DNA of 64,000 nucleotides from Megaleporinus macrocephalus (lineage: Eukaryota; Chordata; Actinopteri; Characiformes; Anostomidae), in contig CM038705.1 in the NCBI GenBank assembly GCA_021613375.1, forward strand, positions 12,352,711 to 12,416,710, read 5' to 3'. Below, in pieces: positions 1-16,990 of this stretch (its first letter is position 1; each line of letters starts with the position of its first letter). The notes under the pieces were generated by a model. The model did no database searches. It was not told the DNA's origin and worked only from the letters and a program-made list of their open reading frames with translations. Position numbers and translations under genes: made by a program.

Positions 1-556
1 AAGGCCAGCTCTGTCCTGGGAAGCCCCTTAGACCCAGTGCAGGTCGTAGGAGACAGGAGGATGTTAGCCAAGCTGGCATCCATGCTGGAGAATGACTCCC
101 ACCCCATGCATAAGACTCTAGCAGCACTGGGCAGCTCCCTCAACAACAGGCTGCTTCACCCCAAGTGTGTGAAGGAGCGGTATCGCAGGTCCTTCCTTCC
201 TGCCTCTGTTAGACTATAAAACCAGTATTGCTCCCAGCTGACCACATATACACAGCAGACTATATACACACACACTTAAACACTACACACTTACAGAAAA
301 TATTTTTTTTAGTGTAACGTAATGTGCAATATTTTTTTATTACCCTGTGCAATTAAGAAGCAACATGCAATTATTTGTAAATACAATCTCAAGAGTTTTT
401 GACCTTTTATTATTTATATTGTATATACTGAACTGTTTATTTATCTGTATTTATCTGAGTGTCTTGCTATCCCTTTGCTGCTGTAACATGGGGAATTTCC
501 CCCTCTGTGGGACTAATAAAGGATTATCTTATCTTATCTTATCTTATCTTATCTTA
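1..556 (+). mobile_element. 3' end of a non-LTR (LINE) retrotransposon
   Basis: The first 220 bases read in frame as the C-terminal tail of a LINE polymerase, ending NRLLHPKCVKERYRRSFLPA and a few more residues before a stop at 217-219. An AT-rich 3' UTR follows with repeated TGTGCAAT-type words. It closes with the typical fish LINE terminus (aatttcccc, then gggactaataaa) and a (TTATC)n tail at about 526-556. The body extends beyond the left edge of the window. The exact clade (I/Nimb, Tx1 or other) cannot be fixed by eye. Confidence 0.7.
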
Positions 557-1915
557 TACAGTGTGGATGACTGGTCAAACATGCCCTTGTCCATTACCCA
601 AAGTACAGGAAGATGTTTGGATGTGGCGGCGCCAAGCCAGGGGTGTGGAAGCGCTGGCTGGCTGCCACTTGCAGCAACTGAGTTCCCCATCAATCCTAGA
701 GTCAGGAGTCTGCAGAGAGGAACTAGGCTTTGCAGAAGACTTGTAAATCTTCTTAAAAATATAAGCCAAAAAACAATGGGCACCGGACTCCTCGCCAGGA
801 AAGCAGCAAGAGACTGCTTGGCAGAGGTTAATCAAGCAGGCAGTCTTTTCCCATTAGAAAGCCTTCTGTTGGGTCCCTTTGGCAGTGCGTTAAGCAATGT
901 AGAGCCTTTTAATTGCTCATCTGTAGGTCTCAACGAGGTCAAAGGTGTCTTAAGACGCAGTGCTAGGCAAGTCAGTTGGTCTAGATGCGTGCTCGGACAA
1001 AATGGCTCATCCTTCCTCCTCGATCTCGTGGATGAAGAGATGAGTGAGGGTCTGTGCGTCGGTGTGCTAATCTTCCAGATTTCCTCTTTTGGCGCCATCG
1101 CCGCTTAAGAGGGAGTCAGGGTCTTGGCAGACTTGCGTGGAGCATCAGATGGGGTCTCCATTGGTGGAGGAAAAAGGTTGGCAGTGGTTGTACCCGTGCA
1201 GCATGTTGAAGGCATGCTGGGGCTGTGGACGCAGCTGTCTGGCTGCGAAGTGGCCTCCTGGGCTGCAGGAATGCACAGAATCCTGGAACGCTATAATTAA
1301 AGACACAACAAACCACGCTCATCGAAGAAACAAGAAAAATCCTCAGTTTGTCTGTGAACTGTTGGAAAATCATGTCAAAGAAGAGCAAATACAGAAGAAA
1401 GGGAAGATCTTTTTGGATACCAGGGAAGGTGACATATTTGGGAGCTGCACATGCTTATACAGGGGCGGGTGCTCCTTTATCCCTGCTGTGATTGGTCTGT
1501 CAGCCAGCTGCTAGACATGATGCCATTGGTACGTCCATGTTCACTTAAAATGGGGGAGTTTCCCAGAGTGAGGTATTGAACAAATGATTAAAGGGAACAC
1601 TTAAACCCATTTTCCTTTAACCTTGTTTTCACTCATGTGCTATAACATTTTATGATTTTGAGCATAAGATATTTAACTAAGAAGTAAAATAAAGTGTTAG
1701 CAAAAGGCAGTTAGAAAGGAAAACAAGTCTCCAATCTGCAAAACATCAGCTTCTTTACTTCTAATAAGTTAATGTAAGGAGATTTTATTGTAGTGTAAAT
1801 TATGGCTGGTGTTTTTAAATGATGAACTAAACTAAAGAAATGAGATACATGCATTTTCTTTGGACAATGACAATCTTTTGTAATGTAGATTCTTTAATTT
1901 CTTGGTCTTCTGCAC
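557..1915. other. Non-genic interval, no gene recognised
   Basis: Two moderately long open frames overlap here (to 1108, and 1089-1514 on the plus strand). A minus-strand frame at 832-1098 starts MAPKEEIWK. None has a recognisable domain, a splice context or coding-like conservation that I can judge. The minus-strand frame could be the start of a degraded retrotransposon ORF1, but this is speculation. Confidence 0.4.
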
Positions 1916-1997
1916 TATTCACTGTATTTCACCACACCCACTTTCAAGCATGTGTTTCTTCTGCCTTTGTGTTAGAACTTCCGCTCAGCTAACCAAA

Positions 1998-2282
1998 ATG
2001 AATACAGCTACATGGGAGGAGACCAGAGAGACAATAAGAATTTTGAGTGGTACAACACTGTCTCATCCAAGGTTAATAACACAGTGGGTGGATTATATTA
2101 AAAGGTGGCCTGATGTTACTTATGGCGACGTTTTTCATTATTTTGTACTCTCAGAAGGTGTAGACGGTTCGACAATAAAAAACTATAAAAGTACTGAAGC
2201 GTATCAGTACCTGCATAGTGGGAAGGTGGGCCGTGTACTCCTACATAAAGACGGTGTGTTTATATTTCTGAAAGCCGGTTAA
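1998..2282 (+). pseudogene. Fragment resembling the N-terminal region of fish YqaJ/SWIM-family proteins
   Basis: A 94-residue frame starting MNTATWEETRE contains GDVFHYFVLSEGVD, then NYKSTEAYQYLHSGKVGRV. The pattern of a 'D-V/I-Y-Y' motif followed by 'YKS-x-EAY-x-x-x-x-SG-x-V' recalls the region just upstream of the SWIM zinc finger in multicopy fish proteins with a YqaJ nuclease domain (family knowledge, not searched). The frame stops just after FLKAG, where those proteins would continue to the zinc-binding motif, so it is a truncated copy. A second copy at 14916-15191 is diverged and partly frame-shifted. Confidence 0.45.
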
Positions 2283-2351
2283 ACCCAAGTCAAGCCAGCT
2301 GCCCGATCCAGCCCAGATAGCCTAGCGCGGTGGACACTGGTCAGAAAACAG

Positions 2352-2654
2352 TTACTTAACTCGCAAACACCCGACGTGTCTGCTTTCCCTGAGCTTCATA
2401 AGCGAAACATTTCTCTGGATAAGGATGCTCTGGTGCTGGTTCTCCTCCACAGAATGGTAAGAACAGACATACGAAGGTTTGGGTGGATATTTTAAATTTA
2501 GTGTCTTCAGCCAGAGACGCAGGTCCTCCTCTTTGGAAGGCGGTTTTACAACACTCTGATCTTTATGTGCTGTGTTCGTAACACTGTTGTTCAAGACAAG
2601 TTTTCTTCTTCTTCCAATTATTGTGTCTCTAACTGAACATATTATGCTAGTCAT
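2352..2654 (-). pseudogene. THAP-like DNA-binding domain fragment
   Basis: The minus-strand frame reads MTSIICSV..., then KEEDLRLWLKTLNLK and PSYVCSYH. This matches the second half of a THAP domain: a helix with Trp and Leu, then a C-x2-H pair (CSYH). The N-terminal zinc cysteines are only partly present (one clear Cys in CSV), and the usual Phe after the CxxH His is Ser. It lies tail-to-tail with the plus-strand ORF of the same repeat. In copy 2 about 100 bp of this frame is deleted, so it is probably not functional. Confidence 0.45.
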
Positions 2655-2776
2655 TTTATATGTTTGTTGTCGTTTTGCTTGTAATTAGTATCAATGTATC
2701 TGCGGTCACACCGGAAGTTCTACCACAAAGTAAACAAAGACGGCCACCCCCTGTGTTGTCATGGAAAATATCATGA

Positions 2777-4085
2777 TATATACAGAATGAACAAAGAAAG
2801 AACAGTTGGCCCACTCAGATTTTCCACTCAGGTGAGATAAACTTTAACTGTGGAAATGTTTTCCTACATCATCTGCAGTTCCTTTGCTCTGTTTTATGTG
2901 TTTAAAATGTTTTGGTTTAGACGAAAGTACTATGTGAAAGTACTAACGCTTCTGGTCAAATTAGGTTCTGTTGATTCTCTAAGTGGTCGGCGTGTATAAT
3001 ATTTGCCATAATGTGGCCTTGGGATAAACAGTCACAGTTCTTGGGCTGTGAAGAACCAACTATGCAAACCAATTTGTAACAACTGTTTGTGATAATTATT
3101 GATGTGATAAATACTTTGCCTAAACTGCTAGCTAACTATGTTAATATGCTTAGTGCAAGTCAGTACACAGCATTACTCTATTTGATCATTTGGACTTTAT
3201 CTGTTATGGTTAAATGATTACAAACAGGAATAATTCAGATATGTGTTCATTCTATTGCATTACGTTCATAATGACTATATAATGTTTTGTGTGTGTATGT
3301 GTGGGACATGAGTTGCAAAAGGTTGGGAACACTGAGTTTTAGCATTAGTCTACTAATCCAGGGAGAGCTACAACCTGTAGATATCAGGCTGTCAGTATCT
3401 TATATTATCACAGGTAGCTGCTGTATTTTTCAATATGCTTTGGATTCTTAAACATTAGGAAAGGGGAGATGGCTCAGTCTGCTTCAGTAAAGAAACATGA
3501 ACAATGCCCACTACAATGTACAGGCCCTACAATATCTGTGCTCAGGGACTGGAATACATGATATAAAAAATATGGATTTCAACCAAAGATTCCCTCTGTT
3601 TATTTAATAGTTGTTAAAATTGTATGATGTTTGGTCAAATTGGTCAAACAAAAGCAATCATAACATCTAAGTGTGGATGTGCTGAAAGCATATTATTGGT
3701 AAGAACAAAAATCAGATACATTGGTTTTCCTCTTCTGGATGTGAATATTATTTATTGGTTATACATTTAGTTACCTAGACCAGTAATTACATTTATATTC
3801 AGTTTACATTCGGCATCAGGTGGAATTAGAAATTGTTTCAATGTCAAGAATTGGCAAAAATGTTTGGGACGGCTTTCTGCCAACATATTTGGTACCCACT
3901 CAAACCAAAACCCCTTTTTAAGAAATCATTTAAGAAGGCAAGTTAATGCATTTAATTAGCTATTTATAAATGCATGGAGAATAATTATTTACTATTTCTG
4001 TGCAATTTGTATTGAATCATTTACATTGAATTAGACCAAATGCATGCATGCAGAGCTCATTTAATAAACAATTCACACACGTTTC
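2777..4085. other. Intergenic, nothing recognised
   Basis: AT-rich sequence with stops in all frames. I saw no domain, no repeat shared with the rest of the window and no RNA gene. Confidence 0.5.
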
Positions 4086-4107
4086 TTTTTTTTTTTTTTG
4101 CAACCAA

Positions 4108-4113
4108 TTTAAT
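4108..4113 (-). terminator. Polyadenylation signal of the trypsin gene (ATTAAA)
   Basis: On the minus strand ATTAAA lies 57 bp past the trypsin stop codon. It is followed within about 10 bp by GCA and a run of A (plus-strand T tract 4086-4099). Confidence 0.5.
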
Positions 4114-4169
4114 ACTTTTTCAATCTACTAATAAAATAATGATGGAACAAACACCAACATCTGAATGAT

Positions 4170-8541
<4,372 letters not shown>

Positions 8542-8594
8542 GTTTGCAGATTGAGGTCTGGATGCTCAGCTGAAAGTTATGGCGAGAACCTCTA

Positions 8595-8602
8595 CTTTTA
8601 TA
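8595..8602 (-). promoter_or_regulatory. TATA box of the trypsin gene
   Basis: TATAAAAG on the minus strand, 54 bp before the start codon. E-boxes CAGATG (8645-8650) and CAGTTG (8615-8620) lie just upstream, as expected for a promoter driven by pancreatic bHLH factors such as PTF1. The TATA assignment is strong; the E-box roles are inferred. Confidence 0.75.
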
Positions 8603-8741
8603 CTGCACTGCTGCCAGTTGATCATTGACTTCTTTGAGAATGACCAGATGGCCAAAGAAGGCCATAAAAAGATAATCAGTTATTTTAAGTTTGCTTCCTG
8701 TGTTTATTAAAATATGTAATACAATTAGAATATGCAAAGAT

Positions 8742-9840
8742 CTTTATGTATTAATATTTTCACTATAAAATACATTTTTTTTCTGGATAAAATATGGACA
8801 TTTAAATTCTGGATATTTTATTCAGAGGCATTCCTTGCAAACTCATCCGGGACCTGGCAGATGACAACATTGCTTTCTTAAAGAATGTGTTTAAGCTACA
8901 TTTTCATATGTTTTATTGATACAGTGATGTGAATGGTCACAACTGTTTTCTAGTTATGATTTCTTTAAAGTTTGTCCCATCAGGTTCAAAATGGTTTAAA
9001 AGAAAAACTGAGCTGGAATATTAATTGGGTATGAATGCAATAACAAGAAAGGAATATTTATTTGTTTCATGTTCATGCTCATTTTTATTTGTGACAAAGC
9101 TTTAAACATCAACTTGGAATTTTTAGATTTCAAAAAGTCCTAATTGTCATTATTTTTCTGTTCTGGAAAAAGCTTCCAAATGAAATAAGACTAAAGACCT
9201 TTGGGAAAATATAGGCAAAATTAAATAGTTATTTATGAATTATAATATAATGACAAATCTGAAAGTGTTCTTTGTTCAGTACGGTGCAGTGCACATCAAG
9301 GACAAGCGGAAAAATATAATCATTCACGCTCCACAAATACCTCTCATATGGGAACCAACATCTGGCATCAAAAACGTGATGGTTCTAATTTGGATTCGGC
9401 TACGTGCACTTTGTTCGAGAAACCCCTTTGTGTACAATACATTGCTTTAATTCTATGTGCATTATTATTTATACTGTCTTGGAGATGAATTTCATTCAAT
9501 AGACACAATTGATTGAATGGTAATTGATGTAAATAATATCTTGTCTATCCTTTTGCTTTATTATTATTTAATAGACAGATATACAGTCTTATAAATGACT
9601 TTAGTCAATGTCTACATGTCAATGCCAACAAGGCCAGATAGGCAACTATGATAAATAACCATACCTCTGCACATTACTAATATTATTATTTATTAGTTTA
9701 TGTATATATTTTATTACAAATGTCCTGTTCGTAAAACTGTTACTAAATTCTTACTAAAAGAGACTTTATTTGGGTTAATCACAAACTCTGGACAGACTAG
9801 CATTAGCTTGCTAGCTGATGTTGACAGACTGGGTTAGGAC
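8742..9840. other. Intergenic between trypsin and the Myb/SANT-like gene
   Basis: AT-rich sequence with no recognised gene or element. The two genes are divergently transcribed from its ends. Confidence 0.5.
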
Positions 9841-9845
9841 TGGCG

Positions 9846-9853
9846 TGACGTCA
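9846..9853. promoter_or_regulatory. CRE palindrome in the putative promoter of the Myb/SANT-like gene
   Basis: A perfect TGACGTCA lies in a short GC-rich stretch (9841-9900), followed by possible 5' UTR exons. A donor-like gtgagtaag (about 9972) and an acceptor-like ttttcag (about 10316) would make one 5' UTR intron. The palindrome is exact; its promoter role is inferred from position. Confidence 0.5.
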
Positions 9854-10726
9854 CATTTCGGCGCCCGTTCCCCCGTCTGTATACATGTAGTCGAGGTATT
9901 GAACATTTGTAGCTTCTGCGCTTTAAAGGTGTGTTATAAAGCATTCTGTGGGGTATGAGCCGTCATTATAACGTGAGTAAGGATGTCTTTTGTTCAGACC
10001 ACGTCGTGTTTAGCTGCTGCGCGGAATACAGTAGAGTTTCAGGCGGGCAGCTGTGTTTGGTTGCGAGTTGCTAGCTGTGGCTAACGTAGCTAGCTTGGTT
10101 AATGTATGCCGGATGCCCATCCATTGCGGATGTGGTGCAGAATAAATGCGCATTAATGCGACAGATTTGATGTAGGCCACAGTTTAAATCACCCTCCATG
10201 TGTTCTTGCACATTTGAGACTCTTATGGTTGTGTTCTTTCGTTTTGTTTCTTATCTAATGGGCTGCAGCAGCAGCAAATCAGATCAACGTTAACGTTTCC
10301 TCTTGTGGTTTTCAGATCAGACCTCCTTCACTGTCTTCTGTATTTGACATACCTTCTGCTACCAAATAGACCCTAATCTACATATTACCCATGTTCCAGA
10401 CTAGCTAAGCAGAATATTCTGTTATTTCCCCCCCTACCAGAATATATTCACCCCTATTGCCCTTTTGGACAAGGGCCAGTTTTTAGTGTTGATTGATTTT
10501 ATATATATCTGCTCTGCATTTGGACGCAGCGTTCCACTGTAGATTTGTAGCTCCACTCTTTCTGTTGAATTCAGGCACCACTTTGGACCGGGACAACTTT
10601 GGCCTTGGCAGGGTGTGCATCGAACTGGTGAGCACCAAGCCATCAGTGTGATGGCATGTCAGCCACTTTGTGAATGGCACTGCGTCTGCCGGTCCGATCC
10701 GCGTGGCTTTCAACCAGGCCTGATCC

Positions 10727-13700
10727 ATGACGGAGTACTATGAGGAGGGGGGGTTGCTGTATGAGCACTCACCTCCCATGCACATTAAAGTGGAGTCCCC
10801 GGAGGGTCCCTTTGGAGGAGGTGTCTCAGAAGATGGCTTCCCCAGGGAAGACGACGACTCGGACGGTAGCTGTGATCAGAGCAGTGGGCTCCCCGGTAGC
10901 CTGCCGTTCAACGTCGTGGTAGTACATCCTAACATTGTTGCCCCAGGAGTGTCCTCTGATGAACTCATCCCGATTGAACAAAGTAAGCTATCTATGTTGT
11001 TTTTTATTTGTTGTTATTAAATAATATCATGTAAAATGTGTAAAACTGCCCAGTTAAGCCCAACAGATCTGTCCAAGAGTGTCCAGCCTCAGTCCTAGAG
11101 GGCCTAGTCTAGTGCTGTTTGCTCTCCAAAGCAAATGACATATCTGCAGCTGCCCTTTATATCCTGTGAAAGTTTTATGGTGAATGGACCAATAGAAATG
11201 CTCTAAAAGTTTTAAAACCTCTTTACGTTGACTCTCCTGAAAAGTTACCATTTTGGAAATCTTGTTCTTTAGATAATGACAGTGTGGATGTTTGAACTTA
11301 CCTACTACGTAGGTGTATTTGAGCAGGGAAGCCACCAGAACTCTCTAGGTCCAGATGTGGACACCACTAGGTTCTGTTGAAACTCTGGATTGGCAGATGT
11401 CTTATGTTTTCCAGAAAGACTGAGGTATTTTCCTGTCTGGCTTATTGTTGTTATATTGTGATGGTTTGTCAAACCATCTTTAGCAGGCAGACTTTTTTGT
11501 TTACACACATCCATTTGTGTAAATATATACATATATTTCTTTAGAGTAATAACCACCCCATGTTCATTAGCCAACATGTCACCATAACTTATCTGGTTGC
11601 CTCAAGCATTTTGTAAGTCTAGTTTGTTCCACTCGAAATGCAGGAAGCCAAATGTCAGTTTATTGCATAAGCATAAGCATGCACCTTTTATAAGAACTTA
11701 CTCAAAAAGAGGATAGGCAATACTTGCTTTTTGAGCTAAAGCTGAAATTGTTTTTGTCCCAACATAATTTTTTTCCAACGTTAGTTTTAATATAAACCTG
11801 GCCCAAGCTTAACAAAGTTTTATCCAAATCTGACCGCATTGTCAAGTTGTGAGTCTAAGCCCAACAAAATTGTGTGCGAATGTGGGCCAACTGGCCTATT
11901 GTCGCCGAAAGTGATGATAATAGCCATGGCATGTTTATTTTAATTATTTTTAATCACCAGGTAATGGTTTTGAACAGCATCTTAAACCTTTTGAATCTGG
12001 ATTAGTTTTTAAATGTGCCTTTATATAGGTGTGCATCCATTTGTTTATGATTGTGCTCAGAAGCGCCATCTCAGGAGTGTGTGGTTTCAGCATGGCTCAC
12101 GCTTTAAAAAATAGGGAGAATAGGGAGGAGAAACAAAGTAAAGTAAAAAAAACTAAATTAAGAGTAAATGTGGGGTAACATCTGTTAAAAGCAGAAGCTG
12201 GACTATGAGAACAAAAGTCAGAATCCCAGTGCATTTCTGAAAAAATTATTTTTTAAAAATTTTATTTTTTAATTAGTTTTAATGTGTACTAATATTTCAG
12301 CCTCTTCACTGAACTGCAGGACTTATTTGTCTCTAGTGAGTAAGAAATTCTCTTTATATCCTGTGAATGATTTATGTTGAATGGACCAATAGAAATGCTC
12401 TAAAAGTTTTAAAACCTCTTTACATTGACTCTCCTGAAAAGTTACTACTTTGGAAATCTTGTTCTTTGGATAGTAACCATGTGCATGTTTTAACATAGTT
12501 ACCTACTTAGTAGGTGTATTTGAGCAGGGAAGCCACCAGGACTCTGTAGGTCCAGATTTGGACACCATTAGGTTCTGTCGAAACTCAGGATCAGTGCTTG
12601 TTTCAATAACATGTGTCAATAACATCAACTACTACCGTATAACAGCTGTATAGTGTCATGTTGTTTATTGGCCCATTATACAGACATTGATTTTGGCCAT
12701 TGATAAATTGCATTGCCTTTCACCTTTAGGCAGAGGTGTTTCGGCTGCGCTGGCCTCAGGGGGAGCAGGCAAGAGGAAGAGTCGCTTTAGTGGTGCTGAG
12801 CTGGAGGTGTTGGTGTCAGAAGTGACCAGATGTGAAGGAGAGCTGTTTGGGCCAGCTGGTAGGCTCAGGCGCCGGGAGAGAGAGCGGATCTGGGCCGGGA
12901 TCCTGGAACGCGTGAACGCTGTGTCACGAGTCCCACGCACTCTTCGAGAAGTAAAGAAACGCTGGGATGACCTGAAGAGACGCAACGGAGGAAGGCTGGC
13001 GGATGCGAGGCACCGCTCCTGCTACCTGCCCAGCAGAGGAACTGGGGTTTTAGGAGGGCCTCCTCAGTTGAGTCCCAGGTTCCAGCAGACCCGACAGAAG
13101 CTTAGTACAAGGAGAAAGGCCAGCTTCACCTGTCTGTCTGACACTGATCCAGGTAATTTTGCATTTAAGTGTATTTTCATGTCTTCAGGGCAGAATCACT
13201 GTTAGAGACTCTGATGCGTTTCTGTGTGCCGTTGTTTGTCATTGCAACTGGGCATGTGAACTTTAGCTTCCTCCCTTTCAAGTATAAATACTGTTTATGA
13301 TCCTGGTGTGGTCAGAATTGCAGTTTACTATGGTGGAGCTGGAAAAGGAAGCTGTTCTATGCCCTGTGGATGTCATTCCAGAGCAAGCCACCAAGGATCT
13401 GTCCGGTCACAGCCTGGAATCCCAGAAAAACATTACTAGCAAAACTAACTAGTTAATTCCAGACCTGCCAACCTTTACGCATTTAGACATCAAACTACGC
13501 TGCTACAATTCGTCACTTCAAAATACGAGAAAAGTCATTGATGGCTTTGAGTTCACCTGTCTGTGCATTTGTGCAGTAGGCAACTTGTCTATGGGTGTAA
13601 CCGCATTGGGCAGCAACCTGTTGGGAAAAGAAGACTTCGACCAATCATAGCGCTAGTTTTAAACTCTTCAAACAGGCTACTTTTAATATTAATCCAATGA

Positions 13701-16700
13701 TTGCCCATGCTTAATGCAGTTAATACTGTTTTTGAAAGTCTGTTAGAATGTTCCAGAGTGATTGGGCATAACTAGATTGAAATATGGCAATAAAACATTC
13801 TCTGTACATGGACTGCAGTATTATTCTATTCAAATAATGTACATTTTCTCTGTGATTAGGTATCAGGATTATTTATGCTGCAATGTTTTGTAATTGAGAG
13901 TGATATTATATTGTCCTGAAAGAACAGTTAATATCTTCTAGAAAGTAGAGCTTTATTGTTATTTATAATGTCCAATGTATTTAAGACACATAATATGCCA
14001 CAGACCAATACATTTTTAAGTATGTTTAAGTTCTGTTACAGTTACCATATGCCAAATGCCTTGGTAAAATCATTACTGATCAGCAAATGTACCTGACCTC
14101 GCACAGCGATGTCGTGATGTGCTGCGCTGCCCCAAAAAATTGAGTTTAAATGCTCAAAGAATGATGGAACTGAGCTGAAATATTTATTTGAAAAATCACT
14201 AAGAATATAGTTGTAGTTCTAGTATATCACTAAGAATATGTTTTCTGTGGGAATAGCTTCCAACAAAAAGTAGACATTTAAATGGATTACTCTTATTACA
14301 GATACTGCAGTGTTTTAGCTTTGAAGTATGTCAGTGTCAGTTTGTCTGTCAGTTTTAAAAAATAATTAGGAAAAATTGAGCATTTATTTCTGCACTCAAA
14401 TTCAATTTTTGAAGCTGCATCTTGAGTTAAAAATGGCTTCACTACCTCAATTCTGAAAATGATAAGAAAAGATTTCTGGCCACAAAACCCAAATTGGAGC
14501 AAATCATTTAAAAATGTATATGCTTGCAATAGTTGATAGATTGTTATAGAAACCTATAGACATGACCAGACATGCCCTTAATGAATCGGCATCAGACCCT
14601 CACCATATTCTATTACAAGCAAAAGGATCTAATCTTTACCAGTGTTTCTGTTTATTTACTCTACTGGAAATGATTTAGTGCATCATGAAATCTCAAACTG
14701 TGATGATTCAGTTATGATTATGAATATTATGACTCAAACAGAAACAAGAAAAAGAGTGCATATCAGTCCTGTTTTAAAGAGCTGCACTGGCTCTGTATCT
14801 TTTAGTAACAGACCTTAAAGTTCTATACTTGTTTATTCACTGTTTTTCGCCACACCCACTTTCGAGCGTGTGTTTCTTCCGCCTTTGTGTTCAAACTTCT
14901 GATCAGTTAACCAAGATGAATACAGTTACATGGAAGGAGACCAGAGAGACAGTAAGAAGTTTAAATGGTACAACAATGTCTCATCCGAAGTTAATAACAC
15001 AGTGGGTGGATGATGGTGGTCTGAGGTTACCTACGGCGACGTTTTTAATTATTTTGTACTCTCGTAGTGTAGACGGTTTGACAATGAAAAGCTATAAAAG
15101 TACTGAAGTGTATCACTACCTGCATAGTGGGAAGGTGGGCCGTGTACTCCTACACAAAGACGGTGAGTTTATATTTCTGAAAGCTGGTTAAACTCAAGTC
15201 AAGCCAGCTGCCGATCCACTCTGCGTGGGTGTTAGTTACAGTCCAGATACTGGACACTGATCAGAAAACAGTTACTTAACTCGCATACACCTGACGTGTC
15301 TGCTTTCTCTGAGCTTCATAAGTGAGACATTTCTCTGGATAAGGATGCTCTGGTGCTGGTTTTCTCCACAGAATGGTAAGCGCAGACATACGGAGGTTTG
15401 GGTGGATGTTTTAAATTTAGGGTCTTCAATTATTGTGACCCCCTCTAACTGAACATATTATGCTAGTCATTATATGTTTGTTGTCGTTTTACTTGTAATT
15501 AGTATCAACGTATTTGCAGGCGCACCGGATGTTCTAACAAAGTAAACAAAGATGGCCGTCCCAGTGTTGTCATGGAAAATAGCATGAAAAAGCTGTACAT
15601 AACTAGAACCTTCTTCTGTCACAGAATGTCTCTCTGTTTATGTTCCACGTCCAGATCTTAGATCTGCAGATACTGACCTTCTGCACGTACCTTTAGTAAA
15701 ACACAGAAAATCTGGAGAGACTCTTTCAGTTCCTCTGCTTCTAAACTGTAGAACTCAATTCCAATTTTCATTATAGAGTCAGGATCGGTGCTCACTTTTA
15801 AGAAACAATTAAAAATGTATCTCTTTAACTCACCGTTAATTAAAACTTTAACATTGTAGTACCTATAAAGTCACATAACATTGTCTTTTGGTTACTTACG
15901 TTTATGTTATTACTGATGAAAACTGTCTGTAGAGCACTTTGAGCTGCCACTGGTATAAAAGGTTCTCTATAAATTAGAAATGGACCGTTCAGCGTTTTTG
16001 AGGCCGATTCCGATCACCGATCGCCTTTCAACGCGATCGACCGATACCGATAGAGGGCGTGGCTACATGGCAGGGCTACATGTAGTTATTAGCGCAAGCA
16101 AGTTATGAAACATGATCTAAACTGGATTGTTACCATTTTTAACGAGCTCATGTGAAACAGCATCATATTTTAAACAAAATTACCAATTAATAAACAAGGT
16201 AAATCAAACTAATATCCCTAATACTGCAATCATTATTTAGACCGTTAATGTAAAAAAGCTAAATAAATACATGCAGTCAAAACTGCAGTCATTAAAAACA
16301 GATTCTGTGTTATTTCAAACTAAAAACTGTAATCATTAAATGTAGAATATTGAATTGCTGCTGCTGTACTGTTCGTACCGGTCAGATCTGGTCTGTATGG
16401 TGTTCTGGGTTATTAGTTTTGTGTTAGCTGCGTGTGCTAGCTCTGCTGTTTGCTGGTACTCACTGTATTCAGCCGTGTGGTGTACTCCTAAAAGTCGTAT
16501 CAGATTAGAAAGACAAGCTGGCAGGCGGACGCAACGCAAACGCAAACTGTTCTCGCGAAGCACGCCACTTTAGTCAGTCTTTCGAAAATGAAAGGGTGTG
16601 TGTTTCCACCTAGCGGTTCAGATAGGAATTGCAGGGAGCTGGCCGGAGGGGGTTTCAGTGAAACACTAGCTGGAAATACAGAAATTAGGCTCTTTTGTAT

Positions 16701-16827
16701 AACGCCATCGATTGGCTCTCGGGACCAGCTAAATTGGAGAAATCGTCAATCACATATTTGAATAAAAAATCGGCCAATACCGATACATAGCCGATTGATC
16801 CTTCCATCTCTACTATAAATAAAGATG

Positions 16828-16859
<32 letters not shown>

Positions 16860-16957
16860 GAACATTCACAGAACACGTGAATGAGACTGGTCTTGTCTAT
16901 ATAGTTGCAGAATATAGACAATAAAATCTGAAAATAGAAAGAGCACATACCTTATTG

Positions 16958-16990
<33 letters not shown>

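Larger units (their letters stand above)
1916..2776. repeat. Dispersed repeat, copy 1 (carries SWIM-family-like and THAP-like ORFs)
   Basis: This segment is closely similar to 14834-15588 over nearly its whole length, from the ttcactgt...cacacccactttc region to the gtgttgtcatggaaaat region. Both copies hold the same plus-strand ORF. Copy 1 also keeps a minus-strand THAP-like frame that is partly deleted in copy 2. No convincing terminal inverted repeats were seen. Confidence 0.7.
14775..16860 (+). mobile_element. L2-like LINE 3' end broken by two later insertions
   Basis: Three separated pieces make one degenerate LINE. 14780-14833 reads ELHWL-like text. 15598-15974 reads KTQKIWRDSFSSSASKL, then SVLTFKKQLKMYLF, the C-terminus typical of L2-type polymerases, followed by the tail word agcactttgagctgc. 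16813-16860 continues with ctataaataaag and (ATT)n. A repeat (14834-15588) and a hAT element (15975-16812) separate the pieces. Stops and frameshifts show the LINE is dead. Confidence 0.75.

Noticed and set aside
347..1108. 253-codon plus-strand ORF
   Set aside because: It begins inside a LINE 3' UTR and reads through the (TTATC)n tail; no domain, composition not protein-like.
1089..1514. 141-codon plus-strand ORF
   Set aside because: No recognisable domain; low support without a database search.
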